Source: Boswellia sacra
Lineage: Eukaryota; Streptophyta; Magnoliopsida; Sapindales; Burseraceae
Length of the DNA stretch: 64,000 nt
Reading direction: 5' to 3'
Assembly: GCA_013180625.2 (NCBI GenBank)
Contig: SNVD02007070.1
Location: forward strand, 185,001 to 249,000
This document shows, piece by piece, positions 45,521 to 58,619 of this stretch. Below the pieces are notes generated by a model. That model saw nothing but the letters and a program-made list of their open reading frames with translations. It ran no database searches and was not told the origin of the DNA. Within the stretch, counting starts at the first letter, position 1, and each line of letters begins with the position of its first letter. Position numbers and translations under genes: made by a program.

Positions 45521-48500
45521 GCTCAAACAGAAGTCATGTGTGCTTGTTTATGTTATTGTGTTGTTTTAATATGTCAACAATTATGTATGGAATCAAATGT
45601 TGTTTATTTGAATATATATATATATATATGCATGCATGACCTTAATGGACTTAGATTTCTTGAAGATTTTCATATATTTTTTGTTTGAATGGAAAAAAAA
45701 AAGGAAAAACTAATAAATATTTGCAGTTGTTTGGCTTTTTATATATCTTTAAATATACTTAATTATGAGTTTCTTGAGTGTTACATTTGTTTCCTTTTAT
45801 ATAGATAAACCTGATATTTTTACCCACACTTATTAATCCTAGGGCCAAAAAATTATTTAGATAATAACTTCAATTTTATATGCTTAAAAATATGTGAAAT
45901 GAGCAATTTGACAAAAAGAAAACTATAATTTTTTTGTTTTGCTTTTAAAAATAACTTTAGCTGTTAAAGTTAACAAATGGTAAATAAAAATATTTTGAGC
46001 AATAAAGATCTTAAAGACTTAAGTTATCACAAATCAAAATCAATTTTCATAAAATTTTTTTTATCATTGAATTTTGTAGCGGAATTTCATCCTTTCATTT
46101 AGAATTGGTGTTGATACCATCCTTCAAACTGACCTTATCTCATGTACAAATTTGTTGTCAAACTAGTTTAGATCTAGCTAACACAGATTTATTATAAAAA
46201 AACTCCAAGATATGCGATTACAAAAAACGAGAGCTAGAAAATTAATTTATTACCAGAATGCTTTGTACGCTAATTAATTTGTAAAGTCCCGTATGCTTAT
46301 AATATATATGTCAAATTAACAGTCAAGGTTCATTTGATATGTGCGCATACAGGGGCCCACGAATTCCTCGTTTTTAAAATATATGTTTCTCTCATACATT
46401 AAACTTAATGCACACGATTGCTTAGATGCCAGTTTTTTATAACAAGTAATGTTACACTTACATCGATTGTAATGTTAGTATGCAATTGATTATGTATAAA
46501 TTTTATAAGTGTAAAATTATTGTTTTGATAAGATAAATAATCTAAGGGAATCGAATGATAAAAATATTTCGAAAATATTTTTTTTAAAAAAAACATGAAA
46601 AACAAAGTTTTAGATTTTATTATAATTAATATTTCAACTATATAGACCGTACCCGATATTTTCAAGTTTGAAGTCGTAGCTTTTACATCTTACTATCCAA
46701 GTTTAATTTATATCATAAATATTTTAGGTTTCTAAGTTATTTTAAAATGAAGAGTTATGTTTTATTTAACAGACGAGATTTTTGAACACAATTTATTGAT
46801 ATAAATATCTTAGTCATTAATCTTATCTAATTTAATGGTTGAGATGGTTAATGAGTCATCAAAAAATTTATGTTTTGATTGTATGCTAAAAGTTTCAAAT
46901 ATAACATTTTCCGTTTTTAAGTTTACATTGATTTTAGCTTTAATGTTACTAGTTTTACATCTTGTATTTTAGGTTTCAAAAATTCGTCAAGGGTTTTAAA
47001 TTTGATTTTATCTTTAATAAAATAAAAATAAATAATAATATATGTTTCAAGTATTGGTAATTGGCTTCAAAATGTTTGGTTTAAAATTTCAAATATAATA
47101 TTTTTTTGTTTCAAGTTTAGGTTGGTTTCAAACTTCAAGGTTTTTAACTAAAATTCGAATCCTTATTTATATTAAACGGAACTTTCTTCAGCTATGATTT
47201 TAGGCTTTCAAGACAACATTGCAAATTTACCCTTTTTTTCGGCCTACAAAAAGAACAATGCAAACTTGATCTTGGCACGGGTGGATATTCCGCGGAATAC
47301 TATCACATAATGGAGTCTGATTACTTCAGCGAGATCTTTATCAGTTAACATGTGAATATACAAGGATTTTTAACAACAGCTTTGATCACGATGATTATAA
47401 TCTTTCTGTTTCTCTCCATTTTATCATATTGAAAATTTTGAAGTCTAGAATCTAGTTACTTCGGATAACATGTATGTGGTTAAGTCCAATGTAACTAAGA
47501 AAAAATAAAAGATGTACAACAAATTTTTACATGGTTTGGTTATAACCAATTTAAATCTACGGACAGTTAAGCTGTAATCCATTAGATCGTTCACGACTAC
47601 AATTATGTAGAAGAAATTCCATTTTCTCTCACTCACTTTTCTTTGTAATTTACACTCTGTTTCCAAAAACTTCAACTCTAATAGATCAACTTTCTAACGT
47701 TCCTATATTTCACTACCCAACAGTTCAAGTCTCATTTGACTATTATGCAACTTTCCCAAATAAATACTCAAGCCCTCTTGAGCATCCATTAACTCACTTG
47801 AACATAAAAAACCTTAACACAATACAAGTTATCAAAGACAAAGCTAATGAAGCCTGAAACAACTTGTATCAAAATTGGAGATTAATGAAACTTATTCTTA
47901 TATAGTTGCACATCCAGTATCTTTCCATATTGCATGATGGTTTTCCCAAAATCTTTCGAAGATTCTTTCTAAAACCTGCATACAATATATACTAGGAAAA
48001 CACTCGTTATTTTAGATCTTTCGCTAAAAGAACCGGAAAAAAAAGTCTTCCTAAAGCAAAGTTAAATAAATATGCTACCAAAAATAAAACAAAATCCAAG
48101 AAATCATATACAGTTAAAACTTTCTTGACTGACTACAATAATATCAGAATAAACTAAAATAGGAATCAAAATATTGAACTTCTTATTTTTCTTACAACAT
48201 TGTCCACCCAGCAATGCCACAAATATTAACACATATCATGACACGTGATATAATCTTAACACAGATAGTAGATTTACTTTTCTTCATAAAAATTAATTAC
48301 TAAAATTTAAATACAAAATAACTAATGCTGTTCGTTAGTTTCCTCTAAAATATCAAAATTATCACATTCATTAAGAAATTGGATGGTTAAATGCATAGCA
48401 TATAAATGATGGTGGATAAATTGATAATTAATGACTGCCGTTAAGCCCATATACACCGCATAACATCAATGGAGTACCGTATGTCCATAATTTATATCCT

Positions 48501-49423
48501 TCTAGCACTAGATTGTTTGACTTCTAATTTGTCATTATCTAATTATTGCGTATGTTTCATGCCACAAACATTTGTTTTGATGTGATGACCAATGCATGAA
48601 CTACTAGAATAACATAACAAAATGCGTGTCTAAATAATTAATATTGAAAAGGAGGTTTAATTTAAATGCAAACTACCGTGTTTAAGAGACAATTCTTAAA
48701 AAAAATAATAATAACAGCTTTTATTTTCATGGATTAAATATTACTAACAGTAGCATTAAATTATTTATATTATTGGTTCATTCATGATTATTTATATATT
48801 AAAGTAGTTCTCTAATAATAATATTTCTAAATTGTATATTGCTTTACTAGTTTAGGATACAAATTTTTTCAAGTTAATTATTAACTATTCGCATAACATG
48901 TTTGATAAGTAGGTTAACAATACGTGCATTCATATCTTTATTATTGTTATTTATAAATTTTATTTAAAAAAACCATTTATTAGTTTCTTATATAATAAAA
49001 TATGATATAATGTAATATAATATAATATACAACGAAAAAAAAGTAAAATAATGTACTTACTGAAACGAAAGTCTCAAAGCATCGAGACAACAGTATACAA
49101 CATGAAATTGGTTAATGCATTGAATGTATAAAGGTCTCAATCATTCTCGGAGTAACTCTCATCCGCCAAGCACTTCTTTCCATTAGAAGCGCTTGGCACA
49201 TAATAATTAACGTTGTAACTCACTTGAAGACACATGTTACGACAGAACCCATGCTTTAATTTCCGTTGGTCATTGACTAGAGTTGATTGCTGGAACACCA
49301 AGTTTTCCCTTTTCATCATAGTTAAAGGTTATCATTTCAAATTAAAAAAGCCAAAAAAAAAAATAACAATAAAATATAGCTCCATTTCCTATTCCAAACT
49401 ATAAGTGATCATATATATATATA
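45521..49423. other. Long AT-rich intergenic region
   Basis: No gene recognised. (AT)n tracts lie at 45613-45627 and 49411-49429. 49255-49345 resembles 30764-30868 upstream of the kinase pseudogene, so it may be a scrap of a related kinase promoter. All open frames are short and AT-driven. Confidence 0.5.
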
Positions 49424-49431
49424 TATATAGG

Positions 49432-50206
49432 CAGTGGCGGGTGCATGTTGAGACCCAAGGGGGTCCGGGCCCCTCCTGAATTTTAAAATCTCTTAATAGT
49501 CCCTTAAGTTTTAAAAGTTACAATGCATCCCTTTATTAAAAATATAAAACCTACTTTGACTTTCCACATCTTTTTTCATTTTTTAAACTCCCCAGCCGCC
49601 TCTTCACTCACTTTGCCATCTACCCTATCCCTTCTACTCTTCTACCCTCCGAATTGGTACAAAGGACAAGCACCAAGTGAGTTTATATTTTATTATATTT
49701 AATATTTTATTATTTTATTTTATACATGAAATTTTAAGCAAATTTTTTATGTTCTTCTCATGTAGTTTTGCACTTTTATTGTTTTCAGTATCTTGCTTTT
49801 ATTTTGCAGGCAATCATATACCCGTTTTTTAGTAAGTGTAATTGAACACAGTTATACAAGACTCATATTTAATTATCCTTCCTTTCAAGTAAGTTATATC
49901 GTCACTCACTATAATTAATTCTTTTTAATGTATTCTACAAATAAAATTTATGTAAACCTTTTTAATATTTATTTATTTATTTTGATATAAATTATTGCTT
50001 TTTCTTTATATCTTTTGTTACATTGAAAATTAATTAATTGATTCTTATAAAAAGAGTACAAATTGAAAAAAATTCCTTTGAATAGTAATGTGTATTTTTT
50101 TCAATTTTCAATAAGTTTTCTGTTTTGTATTGTTTAGAAAAAAAATTATATAAATTTAGAAATATTAAGGTGCCCCCCCTTTGACAAAATCCTGGGTCCG
50201 CCACTG
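49432..50206. mobile_element. Non-autonomous hAT element, CAGTGGCGG family (second copy)
   Basis: The left end CAGTGGCGGG and the right end CCTGGGTCCGCCACTG are inverted repeats. The 8-mers TATATAGG (49424-49431) and TATATAAG (50207-50214) match in 7 of 8. The subterminal block CCAAGGGGGTCCGGGCCCC corresponds to the block near 15475 in the element at 15453-16284. AT-rich interior, no transposase. 775 bp. Confidence 0.88.
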
Positions 50207-50214
50207 TATATAAG

Positions 50215-51752
50215 AATTGTCTATTAGTGACTAATTAATTGATTGAATATTTGGCAAGCTTTTCTTTAATTTACTTGCAAAACATTTTTGAAGGTTTTGA
50301 GTGTTGTTTCGCACTCATAATTTCGTATTAAAAGAGGAGCGTGTACTTCAATTTATTTTTTCTCAATTTTTATTACGATGATTTGACTCTTTGCGCGGGA
50401 TGCTCTCTTTTGTATCATGTGGGCGTTCGCCCTGCAACTTTGGGGAATTAGCTTCAATACATCTGCTGTTTCAATACAGTAGATACTGTAGCAAGAGGCA
50501 TTGGATAGCTGTCATTTGGCGGCCATCTACAATAAAAGACGAAAAAATGAAATGGGCAACAGTCGGTAGCACAACTGGTTAAGGAAAGCTCCCCTCCAGC
50601 CTTCCCCTTTCCCCCCTCCCGCCCCCTTCATTTAAAATTTTATAAAATAAAAAAGAATATATTATATTTTTTGAAATTTTATTTATATTAAAAATAAAAT
50701 AATACGTAGTAACATAATACAATATTATGTTATGAAAAAGTTAATAGCCCACAATTCTGAATGTAGAATTTACTAAATTATAAAAAATTAATATTTAAAG
50801 TTGTAAAAAAATATTATTACTTAATTAAAAAAATATTTCTTCTATTAACATAATATAATATGAAAAATTGTAAATTATATTATAAGAAAATAAATTATTT
50901 CTAATAAACCTGAAGCAATTAAGTATATAGATTTTATTAAATTTGTATAAATTAAAATTGGATATTATATCCAAAATAATATGTTACAACTGTTAAAGAA
51001 TAACTATAAAAAGGAAAATAAATCAACAAATGAAACAATAAAAGTTTGTAAACAAAAAAAAATTAATGTATTTCGAAACATACTAAATATGACATGTAAT
51101 TTTGTATGTGCATAATAGAGAAAAATAAAAAATAATAAAATTTTCACTATTTCATACAAAAGTCCTGAACAGATGTACTAGTAATGTTATTAAAATAATG
51201 TAATTTGAGATTATATAAGAAAAAATGATTTGCAATACTCCCTAATCAATTCAGTATATAGTCTATATTAAAATAAAGAAAGTAGATGTTATTTTTGTTT
51301 GAATTTTAAATTTTACCAAAGTATTTGTCTATGGAAGAATAAAGATAAATTAACATGAAGATAATTTAAATATAAAAAAATTATAAGTAAATTTTACCAA
51401 AGTAATATAATATGCAAGAATATGAATTAAATAAATAAGAAAAATATAAATATTAAGAAAATATTGAAAGTTAATTAATTTTACCAAAGTAATCTAATAT
51501 GCAAAAAAAATTAAATAAAAAAATGTAATTATTAAGAAAATATTTAAAATTAATTTTAACAAAGTAATCTAATACGGAAGAAAAAAATTAAATTAATAAG
51601 AATAATATAAATATTTAAAAAATATTTAAAATTAATTTTATCAAAGTAATCTAATAAGCAAGAATAAAAATTAAAATAGAAAGAAAAATAATAAAAATAA
51701 AAGAAAATTGAGGAGAGGCAAATGGCATAAATTAAAAATCATTAATTGACTT
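50215..51752. other. Region without recognised gene; small GC-richer block
   Basis: 50391-50640 stands out from the AT-rich surroundings. It has a 63-codon plus-strand frame, a product I do not recognise, and then a C-rich tract (50588-50630). It could be a scrap of a transposon or gene. 50640-51750 is extremely AT-rich, with repeated TTTACCAAAGTAAT / TAATATGCAAGAAT units at about 51300-51660. Confidence 0.4.
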
Positions 51753-52545
51753 ACTGTTCATCCAGAGCCGTACTTAGGTTTTCAAAAGTCGAAAACAAGC
51801 GTACAATTGTCATAAACAAGCTATAAAAGTTGAAAATGTCTTGAAAAAAGTCATACACAGCATTATTGATTTTTTTATTTTATAGCCAATTTTATTGTTC
51901 ATTTTTTCAAGTATGTCCTTTGGTAAATATGTGCAAAAGTAGTAAATTACAAATAAAAGTCGTAAACCAATATGTAAAACTTGTAAACACCAAGTAAAAA
52001 TCGTAAATGAATTTACTGTTCATTTAAAGCCGCCGAAAACTAAATTTTTCAAAAGTTATAAATGAGTGTGCAAATGTCGTAAACAAGCTGTAAAAGTTAG
52101 AAATGCTTTAAAAAAGTCGTAATCAACACTATTGAGTTTCTCATTTTATAGCCAAATTTACTATTCATTTTTTCAAATTTGTCCATTGACAAATTCGTGG
52201 AAAGGACATAAATTACAAATAAAAGTCGTAATCCAATATGCAAAAGTCGTAAACACCCTGTAAAAATCATAAACGAGATTACTGTTCATTTGAAGCTGTC
52301 GAAAACTAAAATTTTGAAAAGTCGTAAATGAGAGTGCAAATGTCGTAAACAAACTATAAAAGTTAGAATTGCCTTAAAAAAGTCGTAACCGACACTATTG
52401 AGTTTCTCATTTTATAGCCAATTTACTGTTTATTTTTTCAAATTTGTCCTTTAGCGAATATGCAAAAGTTGTAAATTACAAATAAAAGTCATAAACTAAT
52501 ATGCAAAACTTGTAAAAACCCAAGTAAAAATCATAAATGAAGTCA
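51753..52545. repeat. Three tandem units of about 265 bp
   Basis: The units start with ACTGTTCAT at 51753, 52015 and 52281 (periods 262 and 266). Each holds several AAAGTCGTAAAC / AAGTCGTAAAT motifs, TTTTATAGCCAA and TTTTTTCAAATTTGTCC. The copies are diverged by perhaps 10-15 percent. No coding potential; a small satellite-like array. Confidence 0.85.
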
Positions 52546-52946
52546 TTCTTGCCATACATAATTTGATTGATTAGTAATTTATTGATTAATTTAACGCTAC
52601 AATAGAATGGAAAGAAATTAGTTTAACATAATCAATATTTTAACAAAATTTATTTTAAATTAAATTATTTCTGACATTTTAGTATATAATATATACTACA
52701 TGTAATAAAATAATTAAATAACTTTCATATTTAGTTGATTTTATCCCATTTTATCATAATTTGAATTAATTTATACAATTTATTTAAGTATGATATCTTA
52801 GTTTAAGTTAATCTTATCCAAAATGTAAAAACAAATTGGTATTAAATTTAGTAGTAATTCAATTGTAATGTACAACTTCTTCTATATGCATTTAATTGAT
52901 TAGGCCAAATTATATATATATATATATATACACACATATATATATA

Positions 52947-52989
<43 letters not shown>

Positions 52990-53143
52990 TTAGTTAGCTT
53001 GAAATAGTTTTACATATGCACTTTACTTATAATTATTTTAAGTAATCAATTTATTGATTTGAGTATTTCATAAAATCACTTAGATATAATTTTATATTTT
53101 ATACAATAAAAGATGTAAACAAAGCTCGGTATCTAATATTGAG
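52546..53143. other. AT-rich DNA with a dinucleotide tract
   Basis: (TA)n, then (CA)n from about 52912 to 52986. No gene. Confidence 0.6.
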
Positions 53144-53151
53144 CCCCTCAC

Positions 53152-54321
53152 TAGGGATGTCAAAATTATCTGGTCGGGGCCAGGTACCCGGATGGCCAGA
53201 GAATTGCCCAGATTTCCAGGGAGATTGGCCGAGGATGGGAAGAGTAATACCGGGGAATGCCCGAGGCTGGGGACTAGGCTTCTCGGCCCAGCCTCGGCCC
53301 AGAATAAATATAAAAATACATTTTATTTCATTTATTTAATTTACGACAATATAAATAAGCAACCTGCCAAAACGCTCGATAAAACTCGACGCACTCGATA
53401 GAGCTCAACACGGCTCGACATGTAAGTGTCGAGTATCGGATGATGTATCCGACACTCGATGTCTTCGAAAATAGATTGATATCGAGTATCGGTTGTGAAT
53501 CCAGCATAACATACATGTATATGTCGAGTGTCGGATCATCCAGCACTCAACACTTACATGTCGAGTCGTATCGGATTCACAACCGAGACTCGATATCAGT
53601 TTATTTTAGAAGACATCGAGTGTCGGATGCATCATCCGACACTCGACACATACATGTATGTTGTGTCGGATTCACAACTGACACTCGATATCAGTATATT
53701 TTCGAAGACATCGAGTGTCGGATGCATCATCTGACACTTGATACTTACATGTTGAGTCGTGTCGAGCTCTATCGAGCAAGTCGAGTTTTGTCGACCGTTT
53801 TGGTAGGTTGTTTGTTTTACCTTTGTTTTTTTTGCCTTTTTGCATCATATTTAACTATAACGACTTTGTATTTGCAGGTTGAAGCAAATGGCAAGTGAAT
53901 TATAAACAATAGAGGATGTCTAAACATTGATAGAGGTGGAGTTGTTAAGAGCTTGGAAATGCAACATTTTTTGAATTGTAGATAATAGAATTATAGAGGA
54001 TGAAAAAAAAAAGTACGTCCAGCTAGTCTACATGTGCAAGAATGTTCAGGGAGTACCACACACCAGGCTACATCTACCGCTTGGGTAAAAGCTCGTAAAA
54101 ACAAATATAAGTACATTTTTTTAAAAATAAAATACATAATTGAAAAATCCGGGGATAATTCCGAGTAATTAATATACCCGAACCCGGAATGAAATTACCC
54201 AGCCTGGCCCTGGCTTCGGAAATTCCGGGGAATTTTTCGGGGCTGGGTAATTAAATGATATACCGGGGCCAGGGCCGGGGATTGATGTCCCCAGCCCGGC
54301 GCTGGGATTTTGACATCCCTA
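53152..54321. mobile_element. hAT-like element with TAGGGATGTCAAAAT ends
   Basis: The ends TAGGGATGTCAAAAT and ATTTTGACATCCCTA are perfect inverted repeats. The 8-mers CCCCTCAC (53144-53151) and CCCCTCGC (54322-54329) match in 7 of 8. GC-rich subterminal blocks are rich in CCGGGG, CCAGG and GGCC on both sides. The fold-back block 53360-53810 is inside it. No transposase frame. 1170 bp. Confidence 0.88.
53360..53810. mobile_element. Fold-back element built of TCGAGTGTCGGATG repeats, nested
   Basis: The left end CAACCTGCCAAAACGCTCGA and the right end (reverse complement CAACCTACCAAAACGGTCGA) start an inverted repeat of about 120 bp per arm. The centre repeats TCGAGTGTCGGATG and GACACTCGATATCAG in both directions. 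There is no clear target duplication. The motif is shared with 32127-32480. The open frames 53328-53898 on both strands are repeat translations. Confidence 0.75.
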
Positions 54322-54329
54322 CCCCTCGC

Positions 54330-55389
54330 CATATACAATGACCTGCCAACCTTCTCTATTATTTAATTTGATTTGTTGTAAATTGATTGTAGGTGTAATA
54401 TAATTCTTTTTAAATATGAAGTATGATGATGATTATTTATCGGTTTACTATATTAATCAAATGACTTTAATTTGAATACAGTTCCAAATTTTATATACTA
54501 AAGTTAAGTGCTAGATATTTTCATGTTTTTTTTGCTAAAATTTATCATAAGTAAACTTTAAAAAAGTCAAACAAATTATTTACATAATATATAATACAAG
54601 TGGTTAGTATGTAATCACATTTTACTAATTAATTATGGTGATGTAAATTAAAACATTTTGTCACTATAATGACATGATTGAAAATGGTAAATCAATTCAT
54701 TATTCATTTTATTAAAATAAAAGGCATAAGTGTTTATTTATTTATTTTCAATAAAATATATATTTATTTTAGTAATTAATGAAATATTTTTTAGATATAT
54801 TTTTAATTAATTATAATTCTTTTATACAAGTAAATATTTTATTATTTGACTAATTAATTGAGTAATACAAATTAATATTTATTTTCATAACATTTTTTAA
54901 TTTATTTATTTTAATATAAAGTAATTTAATGTGTCATTGCTCTAAATATATTAATTAATGCTATTTATTTCTTTAAAATTTTTCATTAATGCCTTTGAGC
55001 TTTCAAATGTTTTACTCTTAGTGTCCTTAACTTGGAACCTACAAATAATATTTGGGAAAATCAAATTTATTATTTAAATTGTGTACTAGTTTTTTTTCTT
55101 GTAAACTAAATAATTATAGGGAAGAATATTATTATTTTTATATACTTTCACAATTATCCAATAAAAGCATTTTATATTTTTAAGAAAAAAAGTCAATATT
55201 GTATTATTATATATGTCAATAACAAACAATAGAGCTAGTATAATATATTATATCGATATATATTTATAAAACACTATATTATTTTATAAATTTTATTTAC
55301 TAAGAAATATTAAAATTTTTTACCACACTTCATCTTAATAAATATTATATATTGTAAACAATGAAAGGCAAAATACAATTTCTACCAAC
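54330..55389. other. No gene seen
   Basis: Very AT-rich. I looked here on the minus strand for the missing last WD repeats of the WD40 gene and see none. Confidence 0.5.
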
Positions 55390-56102
55390 TGAAATTGAAA
55401 GGGATGTAATAGGGTGCTCCTTGGAAATGACTCTCTCAGCATTTGTCCCTAAATTCAGTATCTGAATTTCCTTGTCTAAGAAAATGCTGATAAGATTTTC
55501 CCCATTTGGTGTCACAGCAAGATCAGAAACCTTGGGCATCCTTATTCCCTTCCATGCTTTTATCTCGTTCCCATCACAATCCCACATGAAGATACCCCTT
55601 TCAAGGTCAGAACTAGGGATGGCAATTTGCCCCGTCGGGTCCAGGGCCCCGGTTTGCCCCGGACAAATGGGGCGGGGCAAGACCCGCCCCAAAACTGTTT
55701 TGGGGCGGGTCTGGGGCAAAATAAATCTGCCCCGGACGGGGCGGGTCAGGGTCCGGGTCTAGCACTTAGGCCCGTTCGACCCGCCCCGCCCCGCACAGTA
55801 TAAGAGTATATATGATAAAAAATAAAATATTAGGACTTAAACGATATTATTAGGGGTGATTGTGACACGTTTGGATATATTGGGATATCCTGGAAATTTT
55901 GCTAACCTATATAAAGAAAAATTTTTTTTTCCCTAACCCTAACTCACCCAAACGCCCCTCTCCTCTATCCTCTCTGTCTCTCTCTCTCGTCGGCTCTCTC
56001 CGTCGATCGGCCCTCCTCCGCAGCATCTCTGCCCTCAGAGATTGCTTTCGACCCTCATCCGGAGCTCTGCTCTCGCGTTCTCATCTGCTCCGCATCACAA
56101 CA

Positions 56103-56360
56103 AGATCGACTCCGTTGCAGCTCCGCTCTCGCACAGCCACTCCACCGCAGATCCACTCTCCCACAGCCACTCCGTCGCAGCTCCGCTCTCGCACAGCCAC
56201 TCCGCCGCAGATCCACTTTTCCACAGCCACTCCGTCGTAGCTCCGCTCTCGCACAGCCACTCCGCCGCAGTTTCGCTCTCGCACAGCCTATTTGTCGCAC
56301 TCGCACAGCGAGATCGACCCCTCCACAGCTCCGCTCTCGCACAGCCACTCCGCCGCGGCT
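56103..56360. repeat. 30-bp minisatellite
   Basis: About eight units of CTCTCGCACAGCCACTCCG-type, 30 bp each, alternating GCAGATCCA and GCAGCTCCG endings, so a 60-bp higher-order unit. Because the unit is a multiple of three, several frames stay open on both strands (Ser/His-rich or Arg/Gly-rich). This looks like a by-product and not a gene, though an ATG-started frame runs 56042-56461. Confidence 0.85.
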
Positions 56361-56564
56361 CCACCAGTTCCAGCCTCCTCTCTTTCGGCCAGCTCACTTC
56401 CACGGCTGCAACAGTTCCAGCATCGGTAATAGATTTTATTATTTACAATCACCAAATTTAGTAATTAATTCTGTAATGGTTTTGTAATGGTTTTGTAATG
56501 GTTTGAACTTGCTGATACAACTCCTATCGTGTTGATGGTTTTTACGAAAATGGAAATGGGCCTC

Positions 56565-56695
56565 TGCTTGTGTGGATGTTGTTGTGTGTGGGTGGTAATG
56601 GTACTCTGCTTGCGTGGATGTTGTTGTGTGTGTGGGTGGTAATGGTACTCTGCTTGTGTGGATGTTGTTGTGTGTGGGTGGTAATGGTAATAAAA
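56565..56695. repeat. Three tandem units of about 45-50 bp
   Basis: CTCTGCTTGTGTGGATGTTG followed by TTGTGTGTGGGTGGTAATGGTA occurs three times in a row with one or two changes. It lies inside the hAT-like element. Confidence 0.85.
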
Positions 56696-58619
56696 ATTAA
56701 TGCTGTGGACGAAATGGTTTTTTTCACATAGCTTATTTGTTTCTTCTCCTTTTCATCGCGCATAATCGTAACTATCAAAGTGATGGGGAATGAAGTCTGA
56801 AACTTTTTCAAAGATGGTAGGCACCAGCTTTACGCCAGGCACAGATCTAGCCATAGAAGTCGCGTGGCGGCGATGCCGATCTTGATTTGCTTTCCCTTTC
56901 AAGTGTATATAGATTTTATATTCATGTTATCAGCTTCGGTAACATGATTAGATTAGTGGTTTTTAGTGGAGAAACGAGTCAAATTTGTTATGCAATGTAT
57001 GTATGGAGGATATTTGTGATCTATTGTATATTTATATTAATATTGAGGTTTTTGTCACTGATGGCTCTAACTTGAGAGATTTAATTCTACATATGAATCC
57101 TAGTGCTAATTTGGCAAATCGGTCATTAGTATTAATATTCATGTAACTCCGAAATTGATAATGAGCTTCTTCCAAAGTAGCTCCGATTGTTGCATTGTTT
57201 ATGCTTTGCTTTAATGATGCTATATTTCTTCATATTTTTTAATATGATTGTTGCATTGTTTATGCTTTGCTTTAATGATTAAGCACCTCATATCTATCAG
57301 TGCTTCCATTGCTGCATCCAATACTTGTCTACTTTTCAATTTCATTGGACAACTATGGATTGAGAACTTGCAACAAGTGAGTCTGTACATAACAGTATCA
57401 TAAAATTGAAAATAGGAATCACGAATTAAAAAAAAAAAATGGGTGCATGAAGTTATGAAAATAGGAATCACCAACAAGTGAGTCAGTGGCTTGTTACCAG
57501 TACATAACAGTTTCATAACAGTTAAATCACATAACAAAGAACCACATTTTATGACAACTAGCAGATAGCCAAGCTAAACTAAGTGCATGAAGTTTCTATA
57601 ATATTTTGTAATGCATGCTTCACTTTCTTAATAATATTAAGTTTATCTTATTGACTATTATTATTATTTATTTAATTTTTTTATCTAATTATTAATTTAC
57701 TTATTATGTTTTTAGGTATAATTCCTCAAGAAGAGATGGTTGGAGGGGAAACAGTGGATGATGAATGAGGAAGTTCAATGACATGTTTGTGATTGTGAGA
57801 ATGTTTCATTAGAGTGTTAGATATAAGAAGTTAATGTGTGCTATGAACTTGTTGGTTTACCTATATTGAAGTGTTGACAGTATTCATTATTTACTTGTTT
57901 CTATGTTTGTGTTGGTATGCTTTTATTTTTATGAGTATGTTTACTTATAGTGTTTATTATTGTTGTAGTCATGTACTTGTTGGTAACTTATAATTGTTTT
58001 GTTTGTTGAATTGTTGTTGACTTGATAATCTTGGATTTGTAATGGAATGATGTATTTTAGTTGTTAATTTCGTAAATATGTAAATATTATATGGGGATGA
58101 GATTGTAAAAAATATAAATATTACAGGGATGTAATTGTAAAAATATAAACGTTGCGGGGCGGGGCGGGGCGGGTTTGGATCCCCTCAATTTTTTTTGCCC
58201 CGCCCCGCCCCGCCCCGCAACGGGGCAATGGGGCGGGGCGGGGCAAAAAAAATTTGAACGGGGCGGGGCTGGGTACCGGCCGCCCCGGACCCGCCCCGCC
58301 CCATTGCCATCCCTAGTCAGAACTGCCACACACAAGTCGCTTTGAGTTGGGAAACCAAGCACATAAGCTGACAATGAAGCCATGATCTCCAAATGTATGC
58401 TTGCATATACCTATTTCCACATCCCAAAGCTTGAGAACTTCCCCATTGCCACATGTAAGCAACTTTGAGTTATCAAGGCTCCATGCAACAAAGGAAACTG
58501 GTTTTCGATGTCTTCGAAGTGTGTGTTTCAATGTCAGCGAACCGTCTTCCAGCACGTAGTAGTAGAATTAAAGAAAAGTGAATCACTTTAAAGTTTATGT
58601 GGTAATATGGCTAGCAAGT

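Larger units (their letters stand above)
55614..58315. mobile_element. 2.7-kb hAT-like element in a WD40 exon, perfect 8-bp duplication
   Basis: The ends TAGGGATGGCAAT and ATTGCCATCCCTA are perfect inverted repeats. GTCAGAAC is duplicated exactly at 55606-55613 and 58316-58323. Both subterminal regions are packed with GGGGCGGGGC/GCCCCGCCCC. Inside are a TC-rich stretch, a 30-bp minisatellite (56103-56360), a 50-bp tandem repeat (56565-56690) and AT-rich sequence; no transposase domain was recognised. The first and last blocks relate it to the remnant at 1-494. Removing it with one duplication copy restores the WD40 frame across the site. Confidence 0.95.

Noticed and set aside
53328..53898. 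Overlapping frames of 68-152 codons on both strands
   Set aside because: Fold-back repeat translated; no domain.
56055..56403. Minus-strand Arg/Gly/Cys-rich frames
   Set aside because: Opposite-strand readings of the 30-bp minisatellite.
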